DNA from: Gemmatimonadaceae bacterium
Lineage (GTDB): Bacteria; Latescibacterota; UBA2968; UBA8231
Length of the DNA stretch: 64,000 bases
Direction of reading: 5' to 3'
Assembly: GCA_002726335.1 (NCBI GenBank)
Contig: PBSR01000275.1
Span: 39,074-103,073, forward strand
In this document: positions 8,749 through 17,756 of the stretch, piece by piece
Numbering within the stretch: the first letter of the stretch is position 1
Layout: every line of letters begins with the position of its first letter
Made by a program: the position numbers and the translations under genes
Notes under the pieces: model-generated
Seen by the model: the letters and a program-made list of their open reading frames with translations, nothing else
Database searches by the model: none
Told to the model about the DNA's origin: nothing

Positions 8749-9848
8749 GCGGGCACACCGGCAACCTGCCTGAGCATGGTCAGCAGTTGATCCTGCTGCA
8801 CACCTTGCGAGTACATCGCCTCGACACGATCGCGACCCGCCGCTCCGAGTCGCTGACGCAGATCGCCATCCTCGATGAGCCGCGCCAGTCCCGCCTCCCA
8901 ACCGTCCTCGCCCTCCACGAGCAGTCCACTCTCCCCTGAGGCGACAATCTCGACGTTGATGCCCACCGGATCGGTGACCACCGGCAGCGATGCCGCCATG
9001 TACTGCAGCAGCTTGTATCCGCCCTTGCCTCGGGTCCAGGGATCGTCCGGCACGGGCATGATGCCGATGTCACAGGCCACCAGATCGGCAGCTTCTCGTT
9101 CGAGGTCCCAATCCCGGCACTCCACATTCACACCCGGCGCCGACCACTCAGCCCCGATGACGAGGAGCCGCAGACCGGCGAAACGAACGGTGAGTCTCTG
9201 CAGGGGCACGCGAATGCGATCGAGGTAGGCCACCGTCGAACCACTGCCGATCCAACCGAGAAGGACACCTTCTCCGTCAGCGCCTGGACCTTCCCGCAGC
9301 TGATCCGATCGGTATCGCTCCGTGTCGATGGGTCCGGTGATCGTCAGGACGGGGCAGAAGCGCTGGGCCATCTCTCCCGTGTAGTCATTCTCCACCACGG
9401 CATGTTGGGACAGCGCCAGCATCGCCGGCAGGCCCCTGGTGTTACGGGCCTCCTTCCAGCGGGCCAGCCAGTGGCCGGAGCGGATCTCGGTGGTGAAAAT
9501 GGCGTCGTCGAAATCGTAGACCACCGGAGTTGACAGTCGCCGCAGGCACCAGCGCAGCGGCGCCGGGAAGATGACCTTCTGGATGAAGAGCACATCCGCC
9601 TGACCTGCTCTGCGAAGCATGCGCGCCCCGCAGAAAAGGGTACGCCACGCCGCCCGCAGATAGTACAGCATCTTGCGGAATGGACGATTCGAGGCGATCA
9701 CCTGCGACCCGGCCAGCAGATCGTCCGTCAGGATCGTGAGGACATCACACTCGACGCCGTGGGAGCGCAGGAAGGGCAGGTAGTTGAAAACGCGTGTGCG
9801 GCTGCTGGCCGCACGTGGGCCGTACTGGGTGACAAAAAGAACGTGCAA
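8745..9848 (-). CDS. Glycosyltransferase family 4
   Basis: 367 aa, TTG start. The N-terminus HVLFVTQYGPRAASSRTRVFNYLPFL is typical of GT4 acceptor domains, and the C-terminal donor domain shows GWIGSGSTVAYL and the PDDPWTRGKGGYKLLQYMAASLPVV loop with the family's E/K-x7-E-like region. It would transfer a nucleotide-activated sugar at the cytoplasmic face of the membrane. It overlaps the deacetylase by 4 bases and follows the aminotransferase gene by 33 bases. Confidence 0.82.
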   Translation of the reverse strand: MHVLFVTQYGPRAASSRTRVFNYLPFLRSHGVECDVLTILTDDLLAGSQVIASNRPFRKMLYYLRAAWRTLFCGARMLRRAGQADVLFIQKVIFPAPLRWCLRRLSTPVVYDFDDAIFTTEIRSGHWLARWKEARNTRGLPAMLALSQHAVVENDYTGEMAQRFCPVLTITGPIDTERYRSDQLREGPGADGEGVLLGWIGSGSTVAYLDRIRVPLQRLTVRFAGLRLLVIGAEWSAPGVNVECRDWDLEREAADLVACDIGIMPVPDDPWTRGKGGYKLLQYMAASLPVVTDPVGINVEIVASGESGLLVEGEDGWEAGLARLIEDGDLRQRLGAAGRDRVEAMYSQGVQQDQLLTMLRQVAGVPA

Positions 9849-9881
9849 GCAACGAACCGGAAGAGCGCCGGGAGCAGGTCG

Positions 9882-11033
9882 CTACCCCGCAACGACCGAT
9901 TGCCGACTTTCGCCTGCGGCGAAGGCGCGCACCGCGTCGATGACCCGGTCCTGTTCACCGTCGGTCAGCTCGGGATGCAGGGGGATCGACAGGATACGCT
10001 GCCACTCCCGTTCGGCGACGGGCAGATGTGTGGTGTACGGTCGGAAGACCCGGAACAGGTGGTTGGGATAGAAATGCACGTTGGAGTCGATGCCGCTGGC
10101 ATCGAGATGAGCGTAGAGCCCCTCTCGATCGTCCAGGCTGACGACGGCATTGTAGCAGGAGCTGACCGTGTCCTGGCGGGCTGACAGCATGCCGATATCG
10201 GCGACCTCAGCGAAAGCCGAGCGGTAGCGGGACATCAACTGCCTGCGACGCTCGTTGCCTTCCTCCAGGCGGTCCATCTGCGCCAGGCCCAACGCCGCCG
10301 ACAGGTCGTTCATCTCGTACTTCCAGCCGACCTCCTCCACGTCGTACATCCAGCCGCGCTGCACGTGGTCGACCTTGAAGCGCTCCCATGTGGGCGAGGT
10401 GATGCCGCACCAGCGCAGCTTGCGCACACGCTGGGCGATGCTCTCGTCATCGGTGACCAGCATGCCGCCATCACCGGTGGTCATGTTCTTCGTCGCCTGA
10501 AAGCTGAAGCAGCCGATGGTGCCCATGGACCCGAGCATGTGGCCCCGGTAGCTGCCGCCACAGCCGTGAGCCGCGTCCTCGATGACGGACAACCCGTGCT
10601 CGGCTGCCAGTGCGAGGATGGGGGCCATGTCGCACGCCTGCCCGCCGTAGTGGGTGATCACAACGGCGCGTGTTGTCGGCGTGATCTTCCGGGCCATGTC
10701 CTCGACGCTGATGTTGAGCGTGTCCGGCTCAACATCACAGAATACAGGTCGACCGCCGGCGAGCAGGATGGCCTCGGTGGAGGAAACGAACGTCATGGTG
10801 CTTGTCAGGACCTCCTGGCCCTCGACCTCCGCACACAGAAGTCCCAGATGCAGAGCCGCCGTGGCCGAGTTGAGAGAGACAGCATGACTCGTCCCGATGT
10901 ACTCGGCGAAGCGCTCCTCGAAGGCGATCGTGCGCGGCCCCCGGCCGACCCATCGACTGTCGATGGTGTCGCACAGGGCCTGCTTCTCGGCTTCGCCGAA
11001 TGTGGGTCGGAACAGCCGGATACGATCTTCCAC
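9882..11033 (-). CDS. DegT/DnrJ/EryC1/StrS-family sugar aminotransferase
   Basis: 383 aa, GTG start. PLP-dependent aminotransferase that makes amino sugars from keto nucleotide-sugars. Seen: substrate-side TSTMTFVSSTEAILLAGGRPVFCDV, PLP-binding IEDAAHGCGG (Asp153), and the Schiff-base Lys182 in FSFQATKNMTTGDGGM; the C-terminal NVHFYPNHLFRVFRP is also typical. Length is normal. An amino sugar product is consistent with the N-deacetylase two genes downstream. Confidence 0.85.
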   Translation of the reverse strand: MEDRIRLFRPTFGEAEKQALCDTIDSRWVGRGPRTIAFEERFAEYIGTSHAVSLNSATAALHLGLLCAEVEGQEVLTSTMTFVSSTEAILLAGGRPVFCDVEPDTLNISVEDMARKITPTTRAVVITHYGGQACDMAPILALAAEHGLSVIEDAAHGCGGSYRGHMLGSMGTIGCFSFQATKNMTTGDGGMLVTDDESIAQRVRKLRWCGITSPTWERFKVDHVQRGWMYDVEEVGWKYEMNDLSAALGLAQMDRLEEGNERRRQLMSRYRSAFAEVADIGMLSARQDTVSSCYNAVVSLDDREGLYAHLDASGIDSNVHFYPNHLFRVFRPYTTHLPVAEREWQRILSIPLHPELTDGEQDRVIDAVRAFAAGESRQSVVAG

Positions 11034-11073
11034 AGATTGCCCCTATTCGTCGCGTTGGTGGCGTCTTGTCATG

Positions 11074-12036
11074 TCAGGGTGCAGCGGCGCCGTCTCGGGG
11101 CGCCCAGTAACTGCGATCGGCGAACGTACGGCGGAAGATGGCCCGGTAAGCGGCCAACCGATGGCCCGCCTCCTCGCGGCCGCCGGGTCGGATCGTCCAC
11201 AAGGCCGACCACAACACCGTTCGCAGGATCATCTCCACCGCTGTCAACAGCCGCAAGGCGTGCAGGTGGCCGCGGCTGAAGTGCTTCTGGAACAGGTAGT
11301 AGAGGCTCTGCTGACTGACGACCAGCATGTCCCCCATGCGTTGGCGAATGCTCTGTCCTTCGAGATGCACAACCTGGCAACCGGGGACGTACTCGATCCT
11401 CCAGCCGGCAGCCCGCAGGCGCATGCACCACTCGAGATCTTCGAAACACATGAAGATCCCGTCGTCCAGGGCTCCAGCTGTCTCCAGTGCCTGGCGTCGA
11501 ACCATCAGGCAGGCGCCTGTCACCCAGCCCACGTCACGCGTGTCCCCATGGTTCCAGCGGCCAAATCTAAAAAAAGGGAACACTCTGTGCAATAACAACT
11601 TATGGACGATCTCAGGGGTGAGCCCAGGTTCTCTCCCGCAGGACAGTTCCAGTTGCCCGACCCCGTTGACCAACCTGGGTCCCACGGCGCCCACGTCCCC
11701 AGCCTGCGCCAGATGGTCGATGAGATGGCCCAGAGCCCCCACCGGTACCCGTGTGTCAGAATTCAGCAGTAGCAGGTTGCTCCCACGCGCCTGCGCCATG
11801 GCCAGATTGTTGCCGCCGGCAAACCCGAGATTCCTGTCGCTGCGAACCAGTTCGACGACGGGGAATTCCGCCGCCACCATGTCGGCACTGGCATCAGCCG
11901 AATCGTTGTCCACCACGATCACTTGCCAGCCGTCAGACCGCGGGTCCTCGAACAGCGAGGTCAGGCAGTTGCGGGTGAGTGCCTTCGTGTTCCAGCTGAT
12001 GATACAGATCGACAGTTCTGTCGGTGGTGCTGTCAC
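11074..12036 (-). CDS. Glycosyltransferase family 2
   Basis: 320 aa, GTG start overlapping the upstream stop as GTGA. GT-A fold: LSICIISWNTKALTRNCL, the acidic VIVVDNDSADASADM, NLGFAGGNNLAM, the metal-binding region LLLNSDTRV, and GWVTGACLMVRRQ with the later EDLEWCMRLRAAGWRIEY. This is the rhamnosyltransferase-like branch of GT2. The C-terminus has amphipathic or membrane-associated helices but no clear transmembrane segment. Confidence 0.83.
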   Translation of the reverse strand: MTAPPTELSICIISWNTKALTRNCLTSLFEDPRSDGWQVIVVDNDSADASADMVAAEFPVVELVRSDRNLGFAGGNNLAMAQARGSNLLLLNSDTRVPVGALGHLIDHLAQAGDVGAVGPRLVNGVGQLELSCGREPGLTPEIVHKLLLHRVFPFFRFGRWNHGDTRDVGWVTGACLMVRRQALETAGALDDGIFMCFEDLEWCMRLRAAGWRIEYVPGCQVVHLEGQSIRQRMGDMLVVSQQSLYYLFQKHFSRGHLHALRLLTAVEMILRTVLWSALWTIRPGGREEAGHRLAAYRAIFRRTFADRSYWAPRDGAAAP

Positions 12037-13316
12037 TTCAGCCCTCCGGCCCGCAGCAGCCCGACCACGATCCCCCGGGCCGACTCATCGAAGAGGCGCA
12101 GCAAGCCGTTGCCTGCCAGCCAGAGGCCACTCACAACGGCGAAGCGCTGACCGTAACGGCGCCAGCCCTCGACGGCGGCCACAGCGGCGAACACGAGAAA
12201 GAACGGCTCCAGGGGCAGACGAAACCGTGTCGAGCCGTACAGAATCGTGGAAAAAACCGTGATCGAGAGGATGATCACCGCGCTCAGATGGCGAAAGTCC
12301 GGCTCCCTGCCACGATACCAGAGTCCTGCCATCAGGAACGGGACCATGGCTACGAAGGCGGCGTTGTAGTCGGGTCGAAAGACATACCAGAAACGGAGAA
12401 ACCGCTCTCCCACCAGGCGCAACCAGGCCCCGGGATGGTCGGCGATCCAGCCGAGTCCCTGATCCATCCACCGACGGTCTCGTTCGAGTTCATCAGGGAT
12501 TTCGTCGAAGGTCTGCCGCTCGATGCCCCACCCGTGGGTCTGGCGCCAGGCAGGATCGTCAGCGTTGCTGCGCGCCACGATGAAGCCGCCGTGCGTCGAC
12601 ACCGGAACAAAGGCGCCATAGACCATGGCATTGCGGACCGTCCAGGGCAGCATCGCCGCCACCAGGCCGACACTCACCCATCCGGCGAAAAGCGACCACC
12701 GGCGCCATTGCCCCGGGCCACGCAGGTCCTCCCAGGCGGCGACAGCGAGAATCGCCGGGACCACCAGCAGACCCACGGGCCGCGTCAGCGCCGCCAGGCC
12801 GATGAGCCCCCCGGCCAGTGCCGGCCAGCACCACCCCGGCCGATGTCTGGCCTCGATGGCGGCTGCCACACCGGCCACCAGCAGCGTCGTGAACAGCACT
12901 TCTGACATCACTTCGTTGACGCTGATCACGAGTGGTTCATAGAGAGCGATGAACCAGCCGGCAGGCAGTGCCGCTTTGGGTTGCAGGCGTTGCAGCATCA
13001 GATAGACAAAAACCACCGTCATGGCGCCGAGTAACGACTGCAGGGACCTCACGACGGTATGACTGTCCCCTATGGTGGCGTAGATGGCGGCAAGGAACAG
13101 CGGATAGAGCGGGGCTCGCCACGCACGGAGTTCGTGGCCGTACCAGTTATTGCCCGCGACGAACCCTTCGCCGGCGAGCACGTTGTGGGCGATCTCGTCA
13201 TAGTCGGGCGTATCCTGCGGCGCGACGTCGATCCCGGCTGCGACGTAGAGCAGGCGCACCATGAGCGCCGCACCGAACAGCCACAGCATCTGACGACGTC
13301 TGGGAGTAAGCGTCAC
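12033..13316 (-). CDS. GT-C integral membrane glycosyltransferase (PMT/ArnT-like, DUF2029-like)
   Basis: 427 aa from the GTG at 13316, which overlaps the upstream GT4 stop as GTGA; a longer frame exists but is not supported. The first membrane helix is followed by the GT-C signature loop with acidic residues (QDTPDYDEIAHNVL) and RAWRAPLYPLFLAAI, then about ten hydrophobic helices. The family uses polyprenyl-phosphate sugars at the periplasmic face of the inner membrane. Substrate unknown. Confidence 0.78.
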   Translation of the reverse strand: MTLTPRRRQMLWLFGAALMVRLLYVAAGIDVAPQDTPDYDEIAHNVLAGEGFVAGNNWYGHELRAWRAPLYPLFLAAIYATIGDSHTVVRSLQSLLGAMTVVFVYLMLQRLQPKAALPAGWFIALYEPLVISVNEVMSEVLFTTLLVAGVAAAIEARHRPGWCWPALAGGLIGLAALTRPVGLLVVPAILAVAAWEDLRGPGQWRRWSLFAGWVSVGLVAAMLPWTVRNAMVYGAFVPVSTHGGFIVARSNADDPAWRQTHGWGIERQTFDEIPDELERDRRWMDQGLGWIADHPGAWLRLVGERFLRFWYVFRPDYNAAFVAMVPFLMAGLWYRGREPDFRHLSAVIILSITVFSTILYGSTRFRLPLEPFFLVFAAVAAVEGWRRYGQRFAVVSGLWLAGNGLLRLFDESARGIVVGLLRAGGLK

Positions 13317-14677
13317 TGGGACGTAACGTCGTCGAAGCAGGCGGCCAGTTGTCGGGTGAGCTCCCGGCGGTGGTAGGACTGCAGAGAAGCCGTCACTCGC
13401 GGCAGCGTGCCCTCCCTGTGTCCAGTCCACAGATCCCTCAGGGCGTCGTCGATGGCGTCGATGTCGTCGGGAGCAACGCAGAGACCGGCGTGCAGAGCGT
13501 TCATCATCTCTTCGATCTCACCTGGACCACAAAGGGCCAGCAGTGGCTTTCCCGTGGCCAGGTACTCGTACAGTTTTCCCGGGACGTTGGAGGCGGGCCA
13601 GGGCCGGCGATGATCGACGACGAGCAGGACATCGGCACGCTGCTGATAACCCAGAGCCGTGGCCCGGTCGACGGTACCCACGACACGGGCGACTCCTTCG
13701 GCAGCGCTCTGCTCCTCGGGAGACAGTTCGCCTACCAGAGTCAGCTCCAGTCGCTCCCCCCATACCGGCTCCAGCTCGATCAGCCGACGCAGCGCCGACA
13801 GCAGCGGCAACGGCGACCGTTGCGGGTGACTGTAGGAGAAGCTGCCCGTGTGCACGAGCCGCAGAGGGCCGCTCGTGACCAGCTCTGTCTCTTCGAGCTC
13901 TGCCGGTGGGTCTTGCTCGACGTCACGAGGCCCGATGCGCGTGCCTTCGTCGATGACGAGCCCCTCGGGCAAGGGCGTGCCATCGGCGGGATCGAAACAG
14001 TTGGTCACGACACGGACCTTGTGCCCCTGTTGCGGGTATCGCTGGCGCAGGTCGGCGGCGGTGACCCCTGTCGCCGTGATCACCGCATCCGCCTCGGCGA
14101 GTACCGATGCCTCCAACCGGCGCTCAAACTCCCGTCGGTAGGGCATCGTCAGCAGGGCGGGATCGAGGGGATCGTAGAGCCAGGCGTCACGAAAGTCCGC
14201 CACCCAGGGCAATCCCGTCTGCTCCTTGAGGAACCGGCCCAGCAGATGTGAGGACGACGGCGGCGACGTCGTATAGATGAGATCCGCAGGCTGCCTGCGA
14301 AGCGTCCTCAGGGCAGACCACGCCGCCCCTGGCAGCCAGGTGACCTGCCCGTCCGGTACGAAGAGCAGCCGACGCAGGGCTCGCAGCCAGCCGGCTTGAG
14401 ATCCGGTGGTGCGCGTGCGCGAGGCGGATGCCGGATGAGCCCGTGCCGCCGGATTCAGCAGTCGCCGATAGAGGCCCACAGGCTCCCAGGCACGAACCAC
14501 ACCCTCAGTCCCATCCCCCCCGAAAGCACGCGTGCTCAGGACCCGCGGGGCATAGCCGAACTCGGGCAGATAGCGGACGAATTTCTCGGAGCGCTCCACC
14601 CCTGCCGATCGCATCGGTGGAAAGTGGTAGGCCACGAACAGCACGGAACGCTCGGCGGCGGCAGGCAGGTGGGTCAT
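13313..14677 (-). CDS. Glycosyltransferase family 4 (first gene of the polysaccharide operon)
   Basis: 454 aa. N-terminus SVLFVAYHFPPMRSAGVERSEKFVRYLPEFGY is the classical GT4 start; further on YTTSPPSSSHLLG, WVADFRDAW, VITATGVTAADLRQRYP, and the donor-side LRLVHTGSFSY and SNVPGKLYEYLATGKPLLAL with the conserved Glu. It heads a minus-strand run of at least eight genes down to 6238 and is divergent from the ptsN-like gene, so promoters should lie in the 147-base gap 14678-14824. Confidence 0.85.
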   Translation of the reverse strand: MTHLPAAAERSVLFVAYHFPPMRSAGVERSEKFVRYLPEFGYAPRVLSTRAFGGDGTEGVVRAWEPVGLYRRLLNPAARAHPASASRTRTTGSQAGWLRALRRLLFVPDGQVTWLPGAAWSALRTLRRQPADLIYTTSPPSSSHLLGRFLKEQTGLPWVADFRDAWLYDPLDPALLTMPYRREFERRLEASVLAEADAVITATGVTAADLRQRYPQQGHKVRVVTNCFDPADGTPLPEGLVIDEGTRIGPRDVEQDPPAELEETELVTSGPLRLVHTGSFSYSHPQRSPLPLLSALRRLIELEPVWGERLELTLVGELSPEEQSAAEGVARVVGTVDRATALGYQQRADVLLVVDHRRPWPASNVPGKLYEYLATGKPLLALCGPGEIEEMMNALHAGLCVAPDDIDAIDDALRDLWTGHREGTLPRVTASLQSYHRRELTRQLAACFDDVTSQ

Positions 14678-14824
14678 AGCAGATCTCTCAAACTACGGTG
14701 GGACGAGGCGAGCCTCAACAATGCGAGCCCTGGCAGAAACCGGGTAGCCGCGACTAGTCCTTTGCCCTATATTCATGAGACTCCGCCCGAACCGAACCGA
14801 ACAGACCGAATTCTACCGACTGCC
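14678..14824. promoter_or_regulatory. Divergent promoter region between polysaccharide and ptsN-like operons
   Basis: 147-base non-coding gap between two divergent genes. A TATATT hexamer at 14768-14773 is a possible -10 for the plus-strand gene, but no good -35 stands 16-18 bases before it. No clear operator or terminator is seen. Confidence 0.3.
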
Positions 14825-15298
14825 ATGAGCCTGCTGGACATACTCTCCGCCCAATCGACCCTCGTCGGCCTCAAGGGACATTCCAAGGACGAGATCATCG
14901 AGGAACTCGTCGGTTCTCTCGAGGTCGGAGCGGCCATCGCCGACCGTGACAAGGTGCTGCAGGCCGTGCTCGAGCGCGAGAAGATCATGAGCACGGGTAT
15001 TGGCGATGGCATCGCCATCCCCCATGGAAAAACCGACGCAGTGTCGCAGCTCTCGGCGGCTCTCGGCATTCACAAGCGCGGCGTTGATTTCGAAGCTCTC
15101 GACGGCGAACCCGCCTTCGTCTTCTTCCTCCTCGTGTCTCCCGCAAACGTCTCGGGGCCACACATCAAGGCGCTGGCCCGCATCTCCAGGATGTTGAAGA
15201 ACGACACGTTCAAGAAGAGACTGATCGAAGCCGAGTCGGCCGACGAAATCCTCGGGATCATCGCCGAAGAAGAGCAGAGTCACCCGGCCACCGGCTGA
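14825..15298 (+). CDS. ptsN: PTS EIIA type-2 domain protein (PtsN-like)
   Basis: 157 aa from the ATG at 14825. Single fructose/mannitol-type EIIA domain: EIIEELVGSLEVGAAIADRDKVLQAVLEREKIMSTGIG followed by the phosphorylated His67 in GIAIPHGKTD, then VFFLLVSPANVSGPHIKALARISRML. Stand-alone proteins of this type (EIIA-Ntr) usually regulate rather than transport sugar. No EIIB or EIIC gene is nearby. The SixA-like phosphatase at 5.7 kb is a family able to act on PTS phosphohistidines, but a link is only inference. Fifteen bases separate it from the BatA-type gene. Confidence 0.87.
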   Translation: MSLLDILSAQSTLVGLKGHSKDEIIEELVGSLEVGAAIADRDKVLQAVLEREKIMSTGIGDGIAIPHGKTDAVSQLSAALGIHKRGVDFEALDGEPAFVFFLLVSPANVSGPHIKALARISRMLKNDTFKKRLIEAESADEILGIIAEEEQSHPATG

Positions 15299-15313
15299 CG
15301 AGTAACCGGCGGA

Positions 15314-17377
15314 TTGCAGTTTCTCAATCCCCTGGCGCTGGCAGGTCTGGCGGCGGCCCTCATACCGCTGGCCGTCCATCTGCTGCACCGCTGCAAACCC
15401 CGCGAAGTCCCTTTCAGCAACCTGGCCTTCCTTCGGGAACTGCACCAGAGTCGTATGCGCAGCCTGCGCCTGCGGCAGTGGTTGGTACTGCTGCTGCGCA
15501 TGCTTGCTCTCGCCTGTCTGGCCCTGGCCTTCGCCCGCCCTGCCCTGCAGCAGGGAGGCGGCCTGCTCGGCGGTGACCGGCCGACCACGGCTGTCCTGCT
15601 TCTTGATCATTCCTACAGCACCCGCTACACACCGCCAGGGGGCCGCATCTTCGACCGCCTTCACCGGCGGGCAGAGGAAGTCCTATCCCTGCTCGACGGT
15701 GGTCGCGATGAGGTCTACGTCCTGCCGGTACCCCTGCAGGCGGGCATGGTCAACGGTCCCACCAGTGGCGAGGCGGCCCGTCAATGGCTCGGCGATCGGG
15801 CACCCGGCCAAGGGGCGACGGCGATACATCCGGCCCTGCGCCAGGCTCGATCCCTGCTTCTCGGCGACGACGCCCGACATCGCGAACTCTACCTCTTCAC
15901 CGATCTGGCACGACCTGGGTGGGAGGACGTAGACTGGGATCAGGATCCTGACCTGCCCGTCTTCGTCGTCGGCCCACCTGACGGCGACCGCGGCAACCGA
16001 TACGCCGGGGACGTTCACCTTTCCGACTGGCTCGCCGCGCCCGGGCAGCGACTGGCGTTGACCGCCGTTGTCGGGCGTTGGGGTGGACCGGCTGACGCTG
16101 AAGAGACAACGGTCGATCTCTACGTCGACGGCGAACGTCTGCAGCAGCGTCGGGTGTCACTGTCGCCCGGGGTTCCGGTGGACGTGCAGTTCGCCTTTGC
16201 GCCCCGTCGCAGCGGCCGCCTTACCGGGTTTGTCGAGATCGAGGACGATGCTCTGGGTCTCGACAACCGACGCTATTTCAGCTTTGACGTCCCTGAAGAG
16301 ATCGCCATCGTCATCGCTGGTAACGACGAACGCGACGCCTACTATCCACGCCGGGCCCTGCACGCCGCGGCCGCCGGAGACCCCGCTCTGTCGGTGACCT
16401 CCGTCCGCCTGGACGAACTCTCTGCCGAGACCGTGGCTGACGCTGACGTGCTGATCCTGACCCACATTGAAGCACCGACGCCGCAACAGACTCGTGTGAC
16501 CCGCAGCTTCGCCAGCCGTGGCGGCGGCGTACTGATCGTACCTGGTGCCGGCGCCGACGCCTCCCGTATCAATCGTGAACTGCTCGCCGGCATCGTACCC
16601 GCCTCGCTGGCTTCGATCTCCGGCCAACCGGGCGGCAGTGCCTTCGTCCAGCTGGACACGGCCCGTGTGCCACCGGTCTTCGATGGCCTGCTGAGGGGCA
16701 CCCACGACTGGCCCACCTTCCACGCGACCTTCTCCGTGACAACGCAGAACCGGCTGTCGGTGCTGGCCCGCTTCGGCGATGGCCAGCCCGCTCTGGTGGA
16801 AGGACGGAGCCGGTCCGGACACGTCCTGCTGTGGTCGACACCCTTCGACCTGGCCTGGAGCGATCTGCCTCTGCGCGGCTTGTTCGTGCCGATGATGCAG
16901 CGACTGGCCCGTTACCTGGCCCAACCGACGGTACAGCGCACCGCCTACATCGTCGGTGACCGCGCCTGGCGCCGGGTGCACGGCGCCGGCATCGAAGCCA
17001 GCATCGGAGCTGAATCACCTTCGGGACGGCGTCTCGTGGTACAGGCGGAGGAACTGGGCGATGAACGGTTGTGGCGGGTGCCCGAGCTGGACGAGGCCGG
17101 AATCTGGCAGCTGCGGCAAGGAGAGGATGTGGTCGATGCCTTCGCCGTGAATGTCGATCTCGCGGAGGCAGACCTGACACGGATTTCGCCCACAGAGATC
17201 CGTCAGCGTCTGGGCGACCAGGTGCAGATCCTCGAAGAAGAGGAGTCCATGCAGGACGCGGTTGCCGCCGTCCGTTTCGGTCGTGAACTGTGGCGCGAGC
17301 TCCTCGTTCTGGCCGGTCTGCTGCTGATGCTCGAGCTGTGGGTCGCACGCGCGCCCGCCTCGGCGGCGGAGGCCTAG
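15314..17377 (+). CDS. BatA-type membrane protein with VWA-like domain
   Basis: 687 aa, TTG start after GGCGGA. The first 80 residues (FLNPLALAGLAAALIPLAVHLLHR, then VPFSNLAFLRELHQSR and a second membrane helix) are the aerotolerance-regulator BatA N-terminal domain. A VWA-like segment follows with LLLDHSYSTRY (partial MIDAS, D-x-S-x-S). The middle part resembles the GATase-like/CARDB-like regions of large BatA proteins, with ADVLILTHIEAP and GGGVLIVPGAGA, and the C-terminus ends in one more membrane helix. It should sit in the inner membrane with most of its mass outside the bilayer. Function is unknown; such genes often pair with MoxR ATPases, which are absent here. Confidence 0.72.
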   Translation: MQFLNPLALAGLAAALIPLAVHLLHRCKPREVPFSNLAFLRELHQSRMRSLRLRQWLVLLLRMLALACLALAFARPALQQGGGLLGGDRPTTAVLLLDHSYSTRYTPPGGRIFDRLHRRAEEVLSLLDGGRDEVYVLPVPLQAGMVNGPTSGEAARQWLGDRAPGQGATAIHPALRQARSLLLGDDARHRELYLFTDLARPGWEDVDWDQDPDLPVFVVGPPDGDRGNRYAGDVHLSDWLAAPGQRLALTAVVGRWGGPADAEETTVDLYVDGERLQQRRVSLSPGVPVDVQFAFAPRRSGRLTGFVEIEDDALGLDNRRYFSFDVPEEIAIVIAGNDERDAYYPRRALHAAAAGDPALSVTSVRLDELSAETVADADVLILTHIEAPTPQQTRVTRSFASRGGGVLIVPGAGADASRINRELLAGIVPASLASISGQPGGSAFVQLDTARVPPVFDGLLRGTHDWPTFHATFSVTTQNRLSVLARFGDGQPALVEGRSRSGHVLLWSTPFDLAWSDLPLRGLFVPMMQRLARYLAQPTVQRTAYIVGDRAWRRVHGAGIEASIGAESPSGRRLVVQAEELGDERLWRVPELDEAGIWQLRQGEDVVDAFAVNVDLAEADLTRISPTEIRQRLGDQVQILEEEESMQDAVAAVRFGRELWRELLVLAGLLLMLELWVARAPASAAEA

Positions 17378-17381
17378 CCAG

Positions 17382-17421
17382 TCCTACTCAGGACTGAAGT
17401 CTCCTACTCCGGACTGAAGTC
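17382..17421. repeat. Tandem 20-bp duplication at the end of the DUF971 gene
   Basis: Two adjacent 20-base units (17382-17401 and 17402-17421) differ at one position (A/C). The second unit encodes the last residues and stop of the DUF971 gene (DFSPE-stop, minus strand); the first is a spare copy beyond the stop. Each unit contains part of a short dyad (AGTCC/GGACT). Confidence 0.85.
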
Positions 17422-17751
17422 CCGCAGCATTTCGAAGGTGTAGATGCCGGCGTCGTGGCCATCTGCCCAGCGGATCTTGATGCCGTACCGGCCGACCGGA
17501 TCGAAGCCCTTTGCCGCTGACGTAGGATTGACGCTGGCCGAGGTGACCATGGGCAGTTCATTGCCCACCAGCTGCGGACCATGTGGCTGGCCCCGCGCCT
17601 CCCGGCAGTTGGCGCATGGACACTGCAGACGCAGATCCTGCAGTGCAAAGGTGCTGCGATGGCCATCCTGCCAGCTGATGAGCAACTCCTGATCACCCAA
17701 CTCAATGCTGGCAGGCCGGCGGCGTTTCTTCTCCTCGCGACTGCTGATCAT
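17404..17751 (-). CDS. DUF971 domain protein (gamma-butyrobetaine hydroxylase-like N-terminal domain)
   Basis: 115 aa. Matches the DUF971 pattern: ELLISWQDGHRSTFALQDLR, the cysteine cluster CPCANCREARG, then the C-terminal YGIKIRWADGHDAGIYTFEMLRD. In eukaryotic butyrobetaine hydroxylase the same domain binds zinc; the bacterial stand-alone form is often linked to Fe-S cluster handling proteins but is not assigned. It is the last gene of the aromatic supra-operon, 5 bases after rimO, itself a Fe-S enzyme. Confidence 0.8.
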   Translation of the reverse strand: MISSREEKKRRRPASIELGDQELLISWQDGHRSTFALQDLRLQCPCANCREARGQPHGPQLVGNELPMVTSASVNPTSAAKGFDPVGRYGIKIRWADGHDAGIYTFEMLRDFSPE

Positions 17752-17756
17752 GGCCG

